DNA from: UBA7672 sp965279205
Lineage (GTDB): Bacteria; Pseudomonadota; Alphaproteobacteria; Caulobacterales; Hyphomonadaceae
NCBI GenBank assembly: GCA_965279205.1
Contig: OZ257144.1
Span: 124,001-188,000, forward strand
Direction: 5' to 3'
DNA: 64,000 bases
The notes beneath the pieces were generated by a model. That model had not been told where the DNA came from. It searched no databases and worked only from the letters and a program-made list of their open reading frames with translations. The position numbers and the translations under genes are program-made. The stretch's first letter is position 1. The number at the start of each line of letters is the position of its first letter. This document shows, piece by piece, positions 1-8,587 of this stretch.

Positions 1-149
1 TCCTCGTCGGAAATCTCCGTCAGCTCGCCTTCAATGGTGTCGTGATCCAGGGTGCGGAGCGGGAACGGCTTCTCGATCTCGATGACCTCATCGGCCGCCG
101 GCTCGTCTTCAACCACGACCTGGTCGCGGCGGAGTTTCAGCACAGACAT
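1..149 (-). CDS. Edge-cut acidic protein, N-terminus only
   Basis: The first 49 codons of a leftward gene run off the window edge. The ATG is followed by MSVLKLRRDQVVVEDEP and then a strongly acidic stretch rich in Glu and Asp. I recognise no family. The frame is open to the edge and its codon use resembles the neighbours. It lies 78 bases downstream of the PCuAC gene on the same strand, so it may be co-transcribed with it. The function cannot be judged from this piece. Confidence 0.6.
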   Translation of the reverse strand, partial: MSVLKLRRDQVVVEDEPAADEVIEIEKPFPLRTLDHDTIEGELTEISDE

Positions 150-174
150 TGACCAGCCCCGGTCCCGTTGTCCC

Positions 175-191
175 GGACCCTGACTGGGTCC
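175..191. other. Small inverted repeat between two leftward genes
   Basis: GGACCC and GGGTCC are separated by five bases in the gap between the PCuAC gene and the edge-cut gene. No T-run follows on either strand, so it is a weak terminator candidate at best. Confidence 0.3.
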
Positions 192-227
192 GCTGTTAAC
201 CTCAACCCAACAATAACTAACGTGGCG

Positions 228-656
228 TTACTGACGCTCGCCCGACCCCATTAACGCAGGATGGAACGGAACGGTTTCATTGCGGCCAGATTGAAGTTCG
301 ATTTGGATCGGAAATGTGGCGTCTGGAGCCATGGAGCGGGGCGAAAACACCATCAAATGCATGCCGCCAGGCCCGAATGTGACGGTTTTGCCGGCCGGTA
401 ACTCCACCGAATCAAGCCGCTTCATCGAGGTCTGTGTTCCGGCGGTCACCGACGCGTGAATCTCGATGCGGTCAGCCTGCGGCGACGAGACGCCGATGAT
501 CCGGTCGGTCACGCCCGATGTCACCGACACGTAGGCAACCCCAATGCCGGTCACCCCCAGCGGCGGGCGGAATTCGGCGTCCTTGATCGCGAGCCCGGGC
601 CCCTGCCCGCAGGCGGCCAGGCCAAACATCAGTGCAGCAGCAAGCGTGCGGATCAC
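228..656 (-). CDS. PCu(A)C-type copper chaperone lipoprotein
   Basis: A 142-residue predicted lipoprotein of the PCu(A)C (DUF461) family, periplasmic copper chaperones that help metallate cytochrome oxidase. The GTG start was chosen because a GGGAG ribosome site sits just upstream and it opens directly onto a signal peptide ending in the lipobox LAAC. A longer ATG start would overlap trpS and bury the signal. The family's copper ligands are visible: an EIH histidine, a downstream TSM methionine and a GMHLM His/Met pair. It is the last gene after glnD-murJ-trpS, 64 bases beyond trpS, so co-transcription is possible but not functionally expected. Confidence 0.85.
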   Translation of the reverse strand: MIRTLAAALMFGLAACGQGPGLAIKDAEFRPPLGVTGIGVAYVSVTSGVTDRIIGVSSPQADRIEIHASVTAGTQTSMKRLDSVELPAGKTVTFGPGGMHLMVFSPRSMAPDATFPIQIELQSGRNETVPFHPALMGSGERQ

Positions 657-720
657 ATCAAGTCTCCCGGTCTGCACCAGATAGGCAGCCAGACCGGCGG
701 AAGGAATGCGGCGCAGATGC

Positions 721-1752
721 CTAGGGCCGCCAGAAGCCGACAATGCGCCGGACTTCTTCCATGATGGGCTCGGCGATGGCGTTGGCGCGCTCGCCGCCGT
801 CCTTCAGCACGCGGTCGATCTCGGCGGGATCACTCATCAGGCGGCGCATGGTGTCAGCGACCGGGCCCAGCTTGGCGACCGCCAGGTCCGCCAGCGCCGG
901 CTTGAACACGCCAAACCCCTTGCCGCCGAATTCGGCCAATACGTCCGCTTCCGATTTTCCGGCCAGAACGGCGTAGATGCCGACGAGGTTGGCGGCCTCG
1001 TTGCGGCCTTCGAGCCCCTTCACTTCAGACGGCAGCGCGTCCGAATCACTGGTCGCGCGCTTGATCTTCTTTGCGATGTCATCGGCCGTATCGAGCAGGT
1101 TGATGCGCGAGGCGTCGGACGGATCCGACTTCGACATCTTCTTCGAGCCGTCCTTGAGCGACATGATCCGCGCGCCAGGTCCCTGGTACATCGGCTCGGG
1201 CAGCGGGAAGAAACCGGGGGCGTTGAAGTCGCGGTTGAACTTGCCGGCGATGTCGCGCGACAGTTCAAGGTGCTGTTTCTGGTCCTCGCCGACGGGCACA
1301 TGCGTTGCCTTGTAGGCAAGAATGTCTGCGGCCTGCAGCACGGGATAGTCGAAAAGGCCGACCGAAATGTTCTCGGCGTCCTTGCCGGCCGACTTGTCCT
1401 TGTACTGTGTCATGCGCTCAACCCAGCCCATGCGGGCGACGCAGTTGAAGATCCAGCCAAGCTCAGCGTGCGCCGTGACGGAGGATTGAGCGAACACGAT
1501 CGACTTCTTAGGATCGATCCCTGACGCGATGTAAGCGGACGCGATTTCCCGCGTCTGGGCGGCTAGCAGCTTCGGATCCTGCGGTACCGTAATCGCGTGG
1601 AGGTCCACGACGCAGAATATGCAGTCGTGCGTCTCCTGCATGGCGACGAATTTCACCAGGGCGCCGAGATAATTGCCAAGGTGAAGACTTCCCGAGGGCT
1701 GGACCCCCGAGAAGACACGCTGCGGACCGGAATACTGGACGGGCTCTGACAT
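721..1752 (-). CDS. trpS: Tryptophan-tRNA ligase
   Basis: A class I aminoacyl-tRNA synthetase that charges tRNA-Trp in the cytoplasm. The 343 residues match the usual bacterial TrpRS length. The HIGH-type motif appears near residue 20 as PSGSLHLGNYLG, and the KMSKS loop appears as GSKKMSKSDPSD. It begins 14 bases after the murJ stop on the same strand, so it is almost certainly in the glnD-murJ-trpS transcript. No leader peptide or T-box is visible, and none is expected with so short a gap. Confidence 0.97.
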   Translation of the reverse strand: MSEPVQYSGPQRVFSGVQPSGSLHLGNYLGALVKFVAMQETHDCIFCVVDLHAITVPQDPKLLAAQTREIASAYIASGIDPKKSIVFAQSSVTAHAELGWIFNCVARMGWVERMTQYKDKSAGKDAENISVGLFDYPVLQAADILAYKATHVPVGEDQKQHLELSRDIAGKFNRDFNAPGFFPLPEPMYQGPGARIMSLKDGSKKMSKSDPSDASRINLLDTADDIAKKIKRATSDSDALPSEVKGLEGRNEAANLVGIYAVLAGKSEADVLAEFGGKGFGVFKPALADLAVAKLGPVADTMRRLMSDPAEIDRVLKDGGERANAIAEPIMEEVRRIVGFWRP

Positions 1753-1766
1753 GGGAGCGGGACTTA

Positions 1767-3365
1767 TCAGCCCTCGCCGCCTCCGGGCAAGGCAACGCCT
1801 GGCGCGCCTTGTTCACGGCGCAGCGATCCCTTGATCTCGGCCAGCGTCACCGCCCGGAAAGCGAAGACAGCGATACCGTAGATCAAGACGCCAACCACTA
1901 TGACCACAAGGACGGCGATTTCCTTCTTCCAGAGAAGTGTGGACAGGAGCGGATACTGCCAGGCGCAGACCCCGACAAAGACACCCATCAATACGCTGGC
2001 CAGAAGCAGCCGCACCATGCGTGACCAGACCTTGGCGCCCATCCGGTAGGAGCCTTCCGCCGCCAGGGTCCCAGCCAGCAGGAGAACGTTGACCCAGGCC
2101 GAAGCACTGGTTGCGATGCCAAGGCCGATCGCTCCGTCGACGCCGACGGTCGGCAGCCAGAACCACAGCGTGGTTCCAACCGCAATCGTGATGCCGACAG
2201 AGATCAGCGAGAAGATCATCGGCAGCTTGGTGCGGTGCTGGGCGAAGAAGGGCGGCGTGAAGACTTTTGACAGCACAAAGGCTGGCACGCCCCAGGCAAA
2301 CTGGCGCAGGACTTCAGCGGTGCGCTGGGCGTCCGCACTGGTGAACGCCCCGCGCGTAACCGTCGCGTCGATGATGAAGAACGGCATCAGGAGCAGCGCG
2401 ACCGTCGCCGGCAGGGTGAAGGCCATGGAGAGGCCGATGCCGTCATCCATCGTCCGGTCGGCGCCGGCGCGATCGTTCTCGGCAAAATGGCGGGTCAGTC
2501 GCGGCACCAGCGCCAGGCCAACCGCGACGCCGATCAGTCCGAGCGGGAGCTGGTAGAGCCGGTCGGAATTGTAGAGCACGCTGCGCGCGCCTTCATCCGA
2601 GCCGGACAGCATCTGGCTGACCAGCGTGTTGACCTGCAACGCCCCACCAGCGATGGCGCCAGGCACGGCAATGGCGAGCATCTTCCGGACAGCCTTGCTC
2701 AGCCCCGGAAGGCCGACCCGCAGATTGACGCCCAGCTTCCTCGCGCCCCACCACAGCAACGCGCATTGCAGAAGACCGGAGACGGTAACGGCTGCGGCCG
2801 TGATTTCCGCCGCCATCGTCCTGTCTGGAACAAGGAACAGCGGAACCAGCGTGCAGACGTTGAGCAGGATTGGCGCACCAGCCGTCAACGCAAACTTGCC
2901 CATGGTATTGAGGACGCCGGACAGCAGCGACGCCAGCGTCATGCAGGCCAGATACGGCATGGTCAGCTGCGCCATCAGGGTCGCGGTCGCCAGCGTATCC
3001 TTGTCATCGACGTAGGCAGACAGCAGGAACGGCATCAACCATGGTATCGCGACCTCGAATACGATGCAGAGCAGCACCACGATTGTCATGATGAAGGCCA
3101 TGGCTTGCGAGGCGAGCCGGTCGGCCTCTTCAGGACCATCGACCGTGCGCGACTTGGCGAAGACCGGCACGAAGGCCTGCGCGAAAGCGCCTTCGGCAAA
3201 CAGGCGGCGGAACAGGTTGGGCAACATCTGGGCCGTGGCCCAGCAATCCATCAGCGGGCCCTGCCCTCCGAACCGGTAGTTGAGCGCCAGGTCGCGGGCG
3301 AAGCCGAGCACACGGCTTCCCAGCGTGAAAACGGTCTGCACGAAGACATTGCGCGCAAGCGACAT
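1767..3365 (-). CDS. murJ: Lipid II flippase MurJ
   Basis: An inner-membrane flippase of the MOP superfamily that moves lipid II across the cytoplasmic membrane for peptidoglycan synthesis. It has 532 residues, about 14 hydrophobic segments, the N-terminal family signature RVLGFARDLALNYRFG, and a conserved region near residue 60 (NLFRRLFAEGAFAQAFVPVF). It follows glnD by 13 bases and precedes trpS by 14 bases. The pairing with glnD is a common alphaproteobacterial arrangement. Confidence 0.96.
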   Translation of the reverse strand: MSLARNVFVQTVFTLGSRVLGFARDLALNYRFGGQGPLMDCWATAQMLPNLFRRLFAEGAFAQAFVPVFAKSRTVDGPEEADRLASQAMAFIMTIVVLLCIVFEVAIPWLMPFLLSAYVDDKDTLATATLMAQLTMPYLACMTLASLLSGVLNTMGKFALTAGAPILLNVCTLVPLFLVPDRTMAAEITAAAVTVSGLLQCALLWWGARKLGVNLRVGLPGLSKAVRKMLAIAVPGAIAGGALQVNTLVSQMLSGSDEGARSVLYNSDRLYQLPLGLIGVAVGLALVPRLTRHFAENDRAGADRTMDDGIGLSMAFTLPATVALLLMPFFIIDATVTRGAFTSADAQRTAEVLRQFAWGVPAFVLSKVFTPPFFAQHRTKLPMIFSLISVGITIAVGTTLWFWLPTVGVDGAIGLGIATSASAWVNVLLLAGTLAAEGSYRMGAKVWSRMVRLLLASVLMGVFVGVCAWQYPLLSTLLWKKEIAVLVVIVVGVLIYGIAVFAFRAVTLAEIKGSLRREQGAPGVALPGGGEG

Positions 3366-3378
3366 GAAGGACCCGGAG

Positions 3379-6228
3379 CTATCTGTCGAACGAGGCTGGT
3401 GCGCGCGCCAGCGTGTGGGCTGGAATGCGCGGCGCGGTCGGCGCGTTGGATCGGAGAATGTCTACCAGCCGAGACACTAATGCTTCGTCCACTTCAGGAG
3501 GCATGGCCCCACCCGCCAGCTGCTCGACATAGAAGACGTCGTGCACGCGTTCGCCATAGGCGCCGACATGGGCGGAGCGGATCGAAAGATTCGTATCGGC
3601 CAGCTCGCGGGCGATGTCATAGAGCAGGCCCGGCCTGTCGCGGCCCGAAACCTCGATGACGGTACAATCGGCGGACGCCGCACGGTCGATAAGCACGGTC
3701 GGCGAGATGATGAAGGCGGCATGGCGACGGGTCGGCGCAGGGGCCTTGCCAGGCTTCTTCATGCTTTCGCCGCCAGCAGCCGCGATCCGGAGATCGGCGA
3801 GAAGACGATCAAGCGCGCCGGGATGATCGGCGCCAATCGGCTGTCCGCGTGAATCCTGTACGTCAAAGACGTCGAGCACGCGGCCCTCGCCCGATTCATA
3901 GAGGTGGGCCGCAACGATATTGGCGCCCGTCGCACTGAGCGCGCCGCACAGGTCGGCAAAAAGCCCTGGCCGGTCAGGCGCTGCTACCAGGATTTCCGTG
4001 GCAGAGCGTCCGGCGTCGACGCTGGCGGCGACCGTCACCGGCTGTCCGTGGTCTTTTGCAAGCGCGGCGGCGTGGCGCGCCTGCACTTCCGGCGTGAAGC
4101 CGATCCAGTAGGCATCCTCGATCGAGGCAAGCGCAGGCGTGGGGCCAACACGATCAACGAGCACCGCGCGCGCCGCCTCGGCGCGGTCGACAAGCTGGGC
4201 GCGGACGGCATGTTCGTCGGTGCGCCCACCACGCAGGGCGGCTTCGGTGGCGTAGTAGAGATCGCGCAGAAGCTGACCCTTCCAGCCATTCCACACGCCG
4301 GGGCCAACCGCACGAATGTCCGCGACTGTAAGGATCAGAAGGAGACGCAGGCGCTCGAGGTTGCCGACGCGTTCGGCGAATTTCGAGACTGTCTGCGGAT
4401 CGGAAATATCGCGGCGCTGCGCCGTGTCGCTCATCTCGAGGTGGTTGCCGACCAGCCAGGCGGCGAGTTCGGCCTCGTCCTCGGGTAGCCCCAGTCGCAA
4501 CGCGGCGGCGCGCGCCTGCTTGGCGCCTTCGACCTGCTGATCGCCTTTGCCCTTGCCTGTGTCGTGCAGCAGCATGGCGAGATAGAGAGCGCGGCGGTTC
4601 TGGATCTTCGGGAAGAGTTCGGTCGACAGCGGATGCAGGTCCTTCTCGGCCCCGCGCTCGATGTCGTGAATGGTCTGGACCGCCTTCAGTGTGTGCTCAT
4701 CCACGGTGAAATGGTGATACATGTTGAACTGAGTCTGACCGACGATGCGGCCGAACTCCGGAAGGAAGCGGCCAAGCACGCCCGCCTCGTTCATCAGCGG
4801 CAGCACGATCGGATTGTGGTTCTTGCCCGACACGATGTCGAGGAAGAGTGCGCGCGAGTCATCGTCCACGCGGGCCTGGCGGGTGACAGCCCACAGTGAG
4901 CGTCGCGCTGCCGTCATCGCCTCGGGATGGATGTCGAGCTGGCGTTCGTTGGCAAGCCAGAACAGGCGCAGAAGCTTGCGCGTGTCGCTGACGAACATGT
5001 CGGGGTCGGTGATGGTGAGGCGTCCGCTATCGATCGCGAAGCCCTGCTCTTTCAACGGCTTTGCCGCGGCAGCGGGGATGAGGCGTGGACGTCCGCCTGG
5101 GCGTTTTTTCTCATCGACTTCAAGTTTCGCGCAGAGAATGCGGGTCAGAGCGCCGACTTCCTTTGCTGCAAGGAAGTATCGCTTCATGAAGCGCTCGACC
5201 GCGTTGACGTTCTGCCGCGCGGTATAGCCCATGCGCGTCGCCATCTCGGGTTGCAGGTCGAACGACAGACGCTCCTCGGGCCGGCCAGTCAGGAAGTGAA
5301 GGTGGCAGCGCACAGTCCACAGGAAGCGCGCCTCGCGCAGGAACACCGCCTTGTCGGCGGGTGTGAACGCGGAGTTGTCGAGCACCTCGGTCAGACTTTT
5401 GCCGCCATGAATGTACTTCGCGATCCAGAACAGCGTCTGCAGATCACGCAGACCGCCTTTCCCGTCCTTCACATTGGGCTCGACGCGGTAACGCGAGTCG
5501 CCTTCACGCGCGTGCCGATCATCGCGCTCCTGCAGTTTCGCTGCGACGAATTCCGCGCCACGGCCGGCGATGACGTCCTTCTGGAACCGCTCGGCGAGCT
5601 TGTCGGCGGTCGCCTGGTCCCCGAACAGGAAGCGCTTGTCGAGGATGGACGTGCGGATGGTCACGTCTTCCTTCGAAAGCTTGACGCATTCATCGATGGT
5701 GCGGAAGGCGTGGCCGACCTTGAGGCCCATGTCCCACAGCGCATAGAGCATGTACTCGATCACGCTCTCGGCCCATGCAGTCTGCTTGTAGCTGCGGACG
5801 AACAGCAGATCTACGTCGGACGACGGCGCCAGCACGTTTCGGCCATAACCGCCAACCGCAAGAACGGCCATGCGTTCGGCTTCAGTCGGATTGTGGGCGC
5901 GGAAGATGTGGACGACGGTGAAGTCGTAGAGCGCAGACAGCGCCTCATCCATAACGGCTGACAGCAGCCCGGCTGTTTCGAGCCCGTCGGCGCCCTCCTC
6001 GAGTCTGTCCTGCGCGATCATGCGGCCCCGGAAAAGCGCAGCGTGGATCAGGTCGAGCGCTCGCTTCCGCTGGGCGATCGGATCGGAGCCGTTGTCGAGC
6101 GCGGCGGCCGTCAGCTGGATCCGGAGCTTGCGACCATCGACGATGTCGGCAATGCGCCAGGGGCCCGGCTTGGGCTGGCCGGCCTTCGCGGCGGCAGGCG
6201 GATGGGAAGCCGGTTCGGCGTCGATCAT
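3379..6228 (-). CDS. glnD: PII uridylyltransferase / uridylyl-removing enzyme
   Basis: The bifunctional nitrogen sensor that uridylylates PII proteins when glutamine is low and removes UMP when it is high. Its 949 residues carry the full GlnD order: a nucleotidyltransferase core near residue 125 (GGYGRN followed by SSDVDLLF), an HD hydrolase domain in the middle (LLHDTGKGKGDQQ) and two C-terminal ACT domains, each with a DRPGL motif, for glutamine sensing. It is the first gene of the leftward glnD-murJ-trpS run. A glnB or glnA partner is not in the window. Confidence 0.97.
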   Translation of the reverse strand: MIDAEPASHPPAAAKAGQPKPGPWRIADIVDGRKLRIQLTAAALDNGSDPIAQRKRALDLIHAALFRGRMIAQDRLEEGADGLETAGLLSAVMDEALSALYDFTVVHIFRAHNPTEAERMAVLAVGGYGRNVLAPSSDVDLLFVRSYKQTAWAESVIEYMLYALWDMGLKVGHAFRTIDECVKLSKEDVTIRTSILDKRFLFGDQATADKLAERFQKDVIAGRGAEFVAAKLQERDDRHAREGDSRYRVEPNVKDGKGGLRDLQTLFWIAKYIHGGKSLTEVLDNSAFTPADKAVFLREARFLWTVRCHLHFLTGRPEERLSFDLQPEMATRMGYTARQNVNAVERFMKRYFLAAKEVGALTRILCAKLEVDEKKRPGGRPRLIPAAAAKPLKEQGFAIDSGRLTITDPDMFVSDTRKLLRLFWLANERQLDIHPEAMTAARRSLWAVTRQARVDDDSRALFLDIVSGKNHNPIVLPLMNEAGVLGRFLPEFGRIVGQTQFNMYHHFTVDEHTLKAVQTIHDIERGAEKDLHPLSTELFPKIQNRRALYLAMLLHDTGKGKGDQQVEGAKQARAAALRLGLPEDEAELAAWLVGNHLEMSDTAQRRDISDPQTVSKFAERVGNLERLRLLLILTVADIRAVGPGVWNGWKGQLLRDLYYATEAALRGGRTDEHAVRAQLVDRAEAARAVLVDRVGPTPALASIEDAYWIGFTPEVQARHAAALAKDHGQPVTVAASVDAGRSATEILVAAPDRPGLFADLCGALSATGANIVAAHLYESGEGRVLDVFDVQDSRGQPIGADHPGALDRLLADLRIAAAGGESMKKPGKAPAPTRRHAAFIISPTVLIDRAASADCTVIEVSGRDRPGLLYDIARELADTNLSIRSAHVGAYGERVHDVFYVEQLAGGAMPPEVDEALVSRLVDILRSNAPTAPRIPAHTLARAPASFDR

Positions 6229-6394
6229 GGCGGTTGTCTAGCCGTGTTTGACGCGTTGCAACAGATGGCGGAGCACCGCTCGCCCATTCGTTGCGCGGCC
6301 TGAAAACATCGAACAAAGGCAATCGTTTCGGAGATGGTTGCTATCGCGGCGCCTCCCGGGGCAGGGTCGAACCGGGGAGAGGCCGGGCGAAACA

Positions 6395-6979
6395 ATGACG
6401 GATCCGCTGGAGATCGCTGCAACCGCGTTCACGCTTGTTTGCGTGATCCTGTCGGTCAAGCGCAGCCTGTGGCAATTCCCGTTTGGGGTTGTAGGAACCG
6501 GGCTGGGCTTTTTCGTATTCTGGCGAGCCAATCTCTACTCCAGCGCCGCGCTCCAGCCGTTTTTCCTGGCGGTGCAATTCTATGGCTGGTGGTACTGGCT
6601 CAGGGGCGATCACGGCTCGCGGCCAAGAATCAAAACGACCGAACCGTGGCTGATAGCCATTCTGTGCCTTTCAGCCCTGTGCGCAGCGGCCGGGGCGGCG
6701 ATTGCGCTTGACGCTTTCACAGATGCACAGCTGCCGATCGCAGATGCAGCGATCTTTGGGTTAAGCGTCGTCGCCCAGTTCCTGCTCGACCGGAAGCGGA
6801 TCGAGAACTGGCCGATCTGGGCGGTGATCAATGTGATCTCTGTCTACGTCTACGCGACGCAAGGGCTGTGGCTCTACACCGCTCTCTACGTATTCTTCTT
6901 CTTCAACGCCTTCTGGGGTTGGTGGGAATGGCACAAGGAGTTGCGCGGATATTCCGCCGCGCAGGGGCGCGCGGCGTGA
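6395..6979 (+). CDS. pnuC: PnuC-family nicotinamide riboside transporter
   Basis: A 194-residue membrane transporter of the PnuC family, expected to facilitate uptake of nicotinamide riboside. It has about seven hydrophobic segments and the family tryptophan clusters WYWL and FWGWWEWHKE. The ATG was chosen over upstream in-frame codons because a purine-rich GGGGAGAGG site precedes it and the hydrophobic core starts immediately. Its stop overlaps the next gene's start as GTGA, so the two are translationally coupled. The partner encodes a NadR-like kinase/adenylyltransferase, which supports nicotinamide riboside rather than thiamine as the substrate. Confidence 0.92.
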   Translation: MTDPLEIAATAFTLVCVILSVKRSLWQFPFGVVGTGLGFFVFWRANLYSSAALQPFFLAVQFYGWWYWLRGDHGSRPRIKTTEPWLIAILCLSALCAAAGAAIALDAFTDAQLPIADAAIFGLSVVAQFLLDRKRIENWPIWAVINVISVYVYATQGLWLYTALYVFFFFNAFWGWWEWHKELRGYSAAQGRAA

Positions 6980-7965
6980 GTTTCCTGACGCACCCCAAAC
7001 GCGGCTTCGTGCTCGGCAAATTCATGCCGCCGCATGCAGGCCACGTCTATCTCTGTGACTTCGCACGAGCCTATGTCGGCGAACTGACGATCCTTGTCTG
7101 CTCGCTGCCCGATGACCCCATTCCCGGCGCGCTGCGCTTCCGCTGGATGAAGGAGATGTTTCCGGGCACGCGTGTGGTCCACTGCGAGGAAATCTTGCCG
7201 CAGCTGCCGGAAGACGACCCGGAGAATTTCTGGCCGATCTGGCGCGATGTGATGAAGCGCTATCACCCGGAACCGATCGATATCGTCTTTGCTTCCGAGC
7301 CCTACGGCCACAGGCTTGCGGAAGAGGCTGGCGCGCGGTTCGTGCCTGTCGATGAAGCGCGCACGGCGTTTCCGGTGTCGGCAAGCGCAATACGCAACGA
7401 CCCTTATTCCAACTGGCGTTTCCTGCCTGGGCCGGTGCGCCCGTACTATCTGAGGCGCGTGACGTTGTTTGGCGCAGAATCGACCGGCAAGACGACGCTC
7501 GCGGCCCAGCTGGCCCGGCATTTCGACACGGTGGTGGCGCCCGAATACGGCCGGTTCCATACCGAGGCGTTCGGCGCGAACGCAACTTCGTCTGAAGACA
7601 TGCGCCAGATCGTGATGGGGCATCTTGCGGGCGTCGCGGCCGCAAGCCTGCGCGCGAACCGCGTCCTGATCGAAGACACGGATCCGGTGCTGACCGCCAT
7701 CTGGTCGGACACGCTGGCGGGCGACCGCGACAGATGGTTCGACGACTATCGCGACTATCCGGATCTCTATCTGTTCTGCGACATCGACCTGCCCTGGGTC
7801 GATGACGGCACGCGGTATTTCTCCAATCCGGAAGATCGCCGCAGATTCCATCACGCCTGCGAGCGCGAGCTGGAGAAGCGCAAGGTGAATGTCGTGCGCA
7901 TCCAGGGGACGCCGGAACAGCGGCGGGCAAAGGCCATCGAGGCTGTCGAGGCGCTGCTGGGCTGA
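6976..7965 (+). CDS. nadR: NadR-like NMN adenylyltransferase / nicotinamide riboside kinase
   Basis: A 329-residue two-domain enzyme that should phosphorylate nicotinamide riboside to NMN and adenylate NMN to NAD. The N-terminal nucleotidyltransferase motif is GKFMPPHAGH at residues 14-23. The C-terminal kinase P-loop is GAESTGKTT near residue 165. The GTG start overlaps the pnuC stop. It lacks the N-terminal DNA-binding domain of the enterobacterial regulator, so it should be purely enzymatic. With pnuC it forms a two-gene NAD salvage unit. Confidence 0.92.
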   Translation: MSFLTHPKRGFVLGKFMPPHAGHVYLCDFARAYVGELTILVCSLPDDPIPGALRFRWMKEMFPGTRVVHCEEILPQLPEDDPENFWPIWRDVMKRYHPEPIDIVFASEPYGHRLAEEAGARFVPVDEARTAFPVSASAIRNDPYSNWRFLPGPVRPYYLRRVTLFGAESTGKTTLAAQLARHFDTVVAPEYGRFHTEAFGANATSSEDMRQIVMGHLAGVAAASLRANRVLIEDTDPVLTAIWSDTLAGDRDRWFDDYRDYPDLYLFCDIDLPWVDDGTRYFSNPEDRRRFHHACERELEKRKVNVVRIQGTPEQRRAKAIEAVEALLG

Positions 7966-7979
7966 ACCCCAAAAGCAAA

Positions 7980-8009
7980 ACCGGCCAACCGGGGGAGCGG
8001 CTGGCCGGT
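7980..8009 (-). terminator. Rho-independent terminator of the micro-peptide operon
   Basis: An 8-bp perfect stem (ACCGGCCA/TGGCCGGT) with a 14-base loop. Read leftward it is followed by TTTTGCTTTT. It lies 31 bases beyond the stop of the distal small peptide and just past the convergent nadR stop, so it probably ends the small-peptide transcript. Confidence 0.75.
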
Positions 8010-8040
8010 CGTTGGCTGGTCAATCGACTTGAGCGTGGGT

Positions 8041-8175
8041 TCAGGCCACGCCGCCGCCGGTGAAGGCCGTCGCCATCACGTAGAGCACAGCCGAAACACT
8101 GCAGAGGGCGATCGAGAGGCTGCCGATGAAACCGATGTCGCCGAGCTTCGAGGAGGTTTTGATCAGACCGTACAT
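8041..8175 (-). CDS. Small membrane peptide, distal copy (44 aa)
   Basis: A 44-residue peptide with a short polar N-terminus (MYGLIKTSSKLGDIGF) and one hydrophobic segment containing a cysteine (IALCSVSAVL), ending in TGGGVA. It is a paralogue of the peptide encoded just upstream. Both share a GLI-x-T-x-KL start, a GSL-xx-ALCSVSAVL core and a Gly-Gly tail. The ribosome site AAGAAACGGAGAC is also the same in both, so the duplicated unit includes the leader. Family unknown. Conservation between the copies at the protein level is the main evidence that it is translated. Confidence 0.75.
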   Translation of the reverse strand: MYGLIKTSSKLGDIGFIGSLSIALCSVSAVLYVMATAFTGGGVA

Positions 8176-8243
8176 TTTAGTCTCCGTTTCTTTTTCGGCT
8201 GCATCCTCTGCGGGACCGCCGTTAGTTCTGGGCAGGCTGGCCG

Positions 8244-8369
8244 CTAGGCCAGGCCGGCGCCGCCGTTGAAGATGATGAAGAGGACAGCCGAGACGCTGCA
8301 GAGCGCGACGGCCAGCGAACCGAAAGAACCGATGTTCGCGAGCTTCGGGGTGTTGATCAGACCGTTCAT
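8244..8369 (-). CDS. Small membrane peptide, proximal copy (41 aa)
   Basis: A 41-residue peptide: MNGLINTPKLANIGSF, then a hydrophobic span with the invariant ALCSVSAVL, then a glycine-rich tail FNGGAGLA. It is the first gene behind the sigma-54 promoter 70 bases upstream and is preceded by CGGAGAC. The single predicted transmembrane helix, low charge and lack of a cleavable signal suggest an inner-membrane micro-protein. Possible roles include a stress-induced membrane regulator or a type I toxin-like peptide; none is shown. No double-glycine leader or maturation genes are present. Confidence 0.78.
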   Translation of the reverse strand: MNGLINTPKLANIGSFGSLAVALCSVSAVLFIIFNGGAGLA

Positions 8370-8437
8370 TTTCTGTCTCCGTTTCTTGTTCTGTCGACTG
8401 CGCCCTCTGTCGGGGCCTCGCCGGATGCATAGGTGTT

Positions 8438-8453
8438 TGCAACTGGCGTGCCA
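8438..8453 (-). promoter_or_regulatory. Sigma-54 (RpoN) promoter
   Basis: TGGCACGCCAGTTGCA read leftward matches the RpoN consensus at the -24 GG and -12 GC elements with the required ten-base spacing. The predicted start lies about 60 bases before the first small-peptide ATG. Such promoters are silent without an enhancer-binding ATPase, so expression of the peptides should depend on a signal. No such activator is encoded in the window. Confidence 0.85.
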
Positions 8454-8537
8454 GACTTTCTTAACTACGTGTACTACTGATATTATTAGATTTTCGGCGT
8501 GAACTCGCATGAGGCTTCACACATTACGGGCGGGTTT

Positions 8538-8553
8538 CGCCACTGTAGTGGCG
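8538..8553. promoter_or_regulatory. Perfect inverted repeat upstream of the sigma-54 promoter
   Basis: CGCCACTGTAGTGGCG has seven-base arms around two bases. It lies about 85 bases upstream of the -24 element, which is where sigma-54 enhancer-binding proteins usually bind. It also lies 35 bases past the mutS stop, so a terminator-like hairpin for mutS is the alternative, although no T-run follows leftward. Confidence 0.5.
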
Positions 8554-8587
8554 GATTTTGCCATAGATGTGGTAGTTTGCGCCTCGC

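Noticed and set aside
6241..6394. TPP or other riboswitch before pnuC
   Set aside because: No CTGAGA/thi-box pattern, and the downstream NadR-like gene favours nicotinamide riboside.
8041..8369. Bacteriocin or pheromone with double-glycine leader for the small peptides
   Set aside because: The Gly-Gly is at the C-terminal end, not in a leader, and no peptidase-transporter gene is near.
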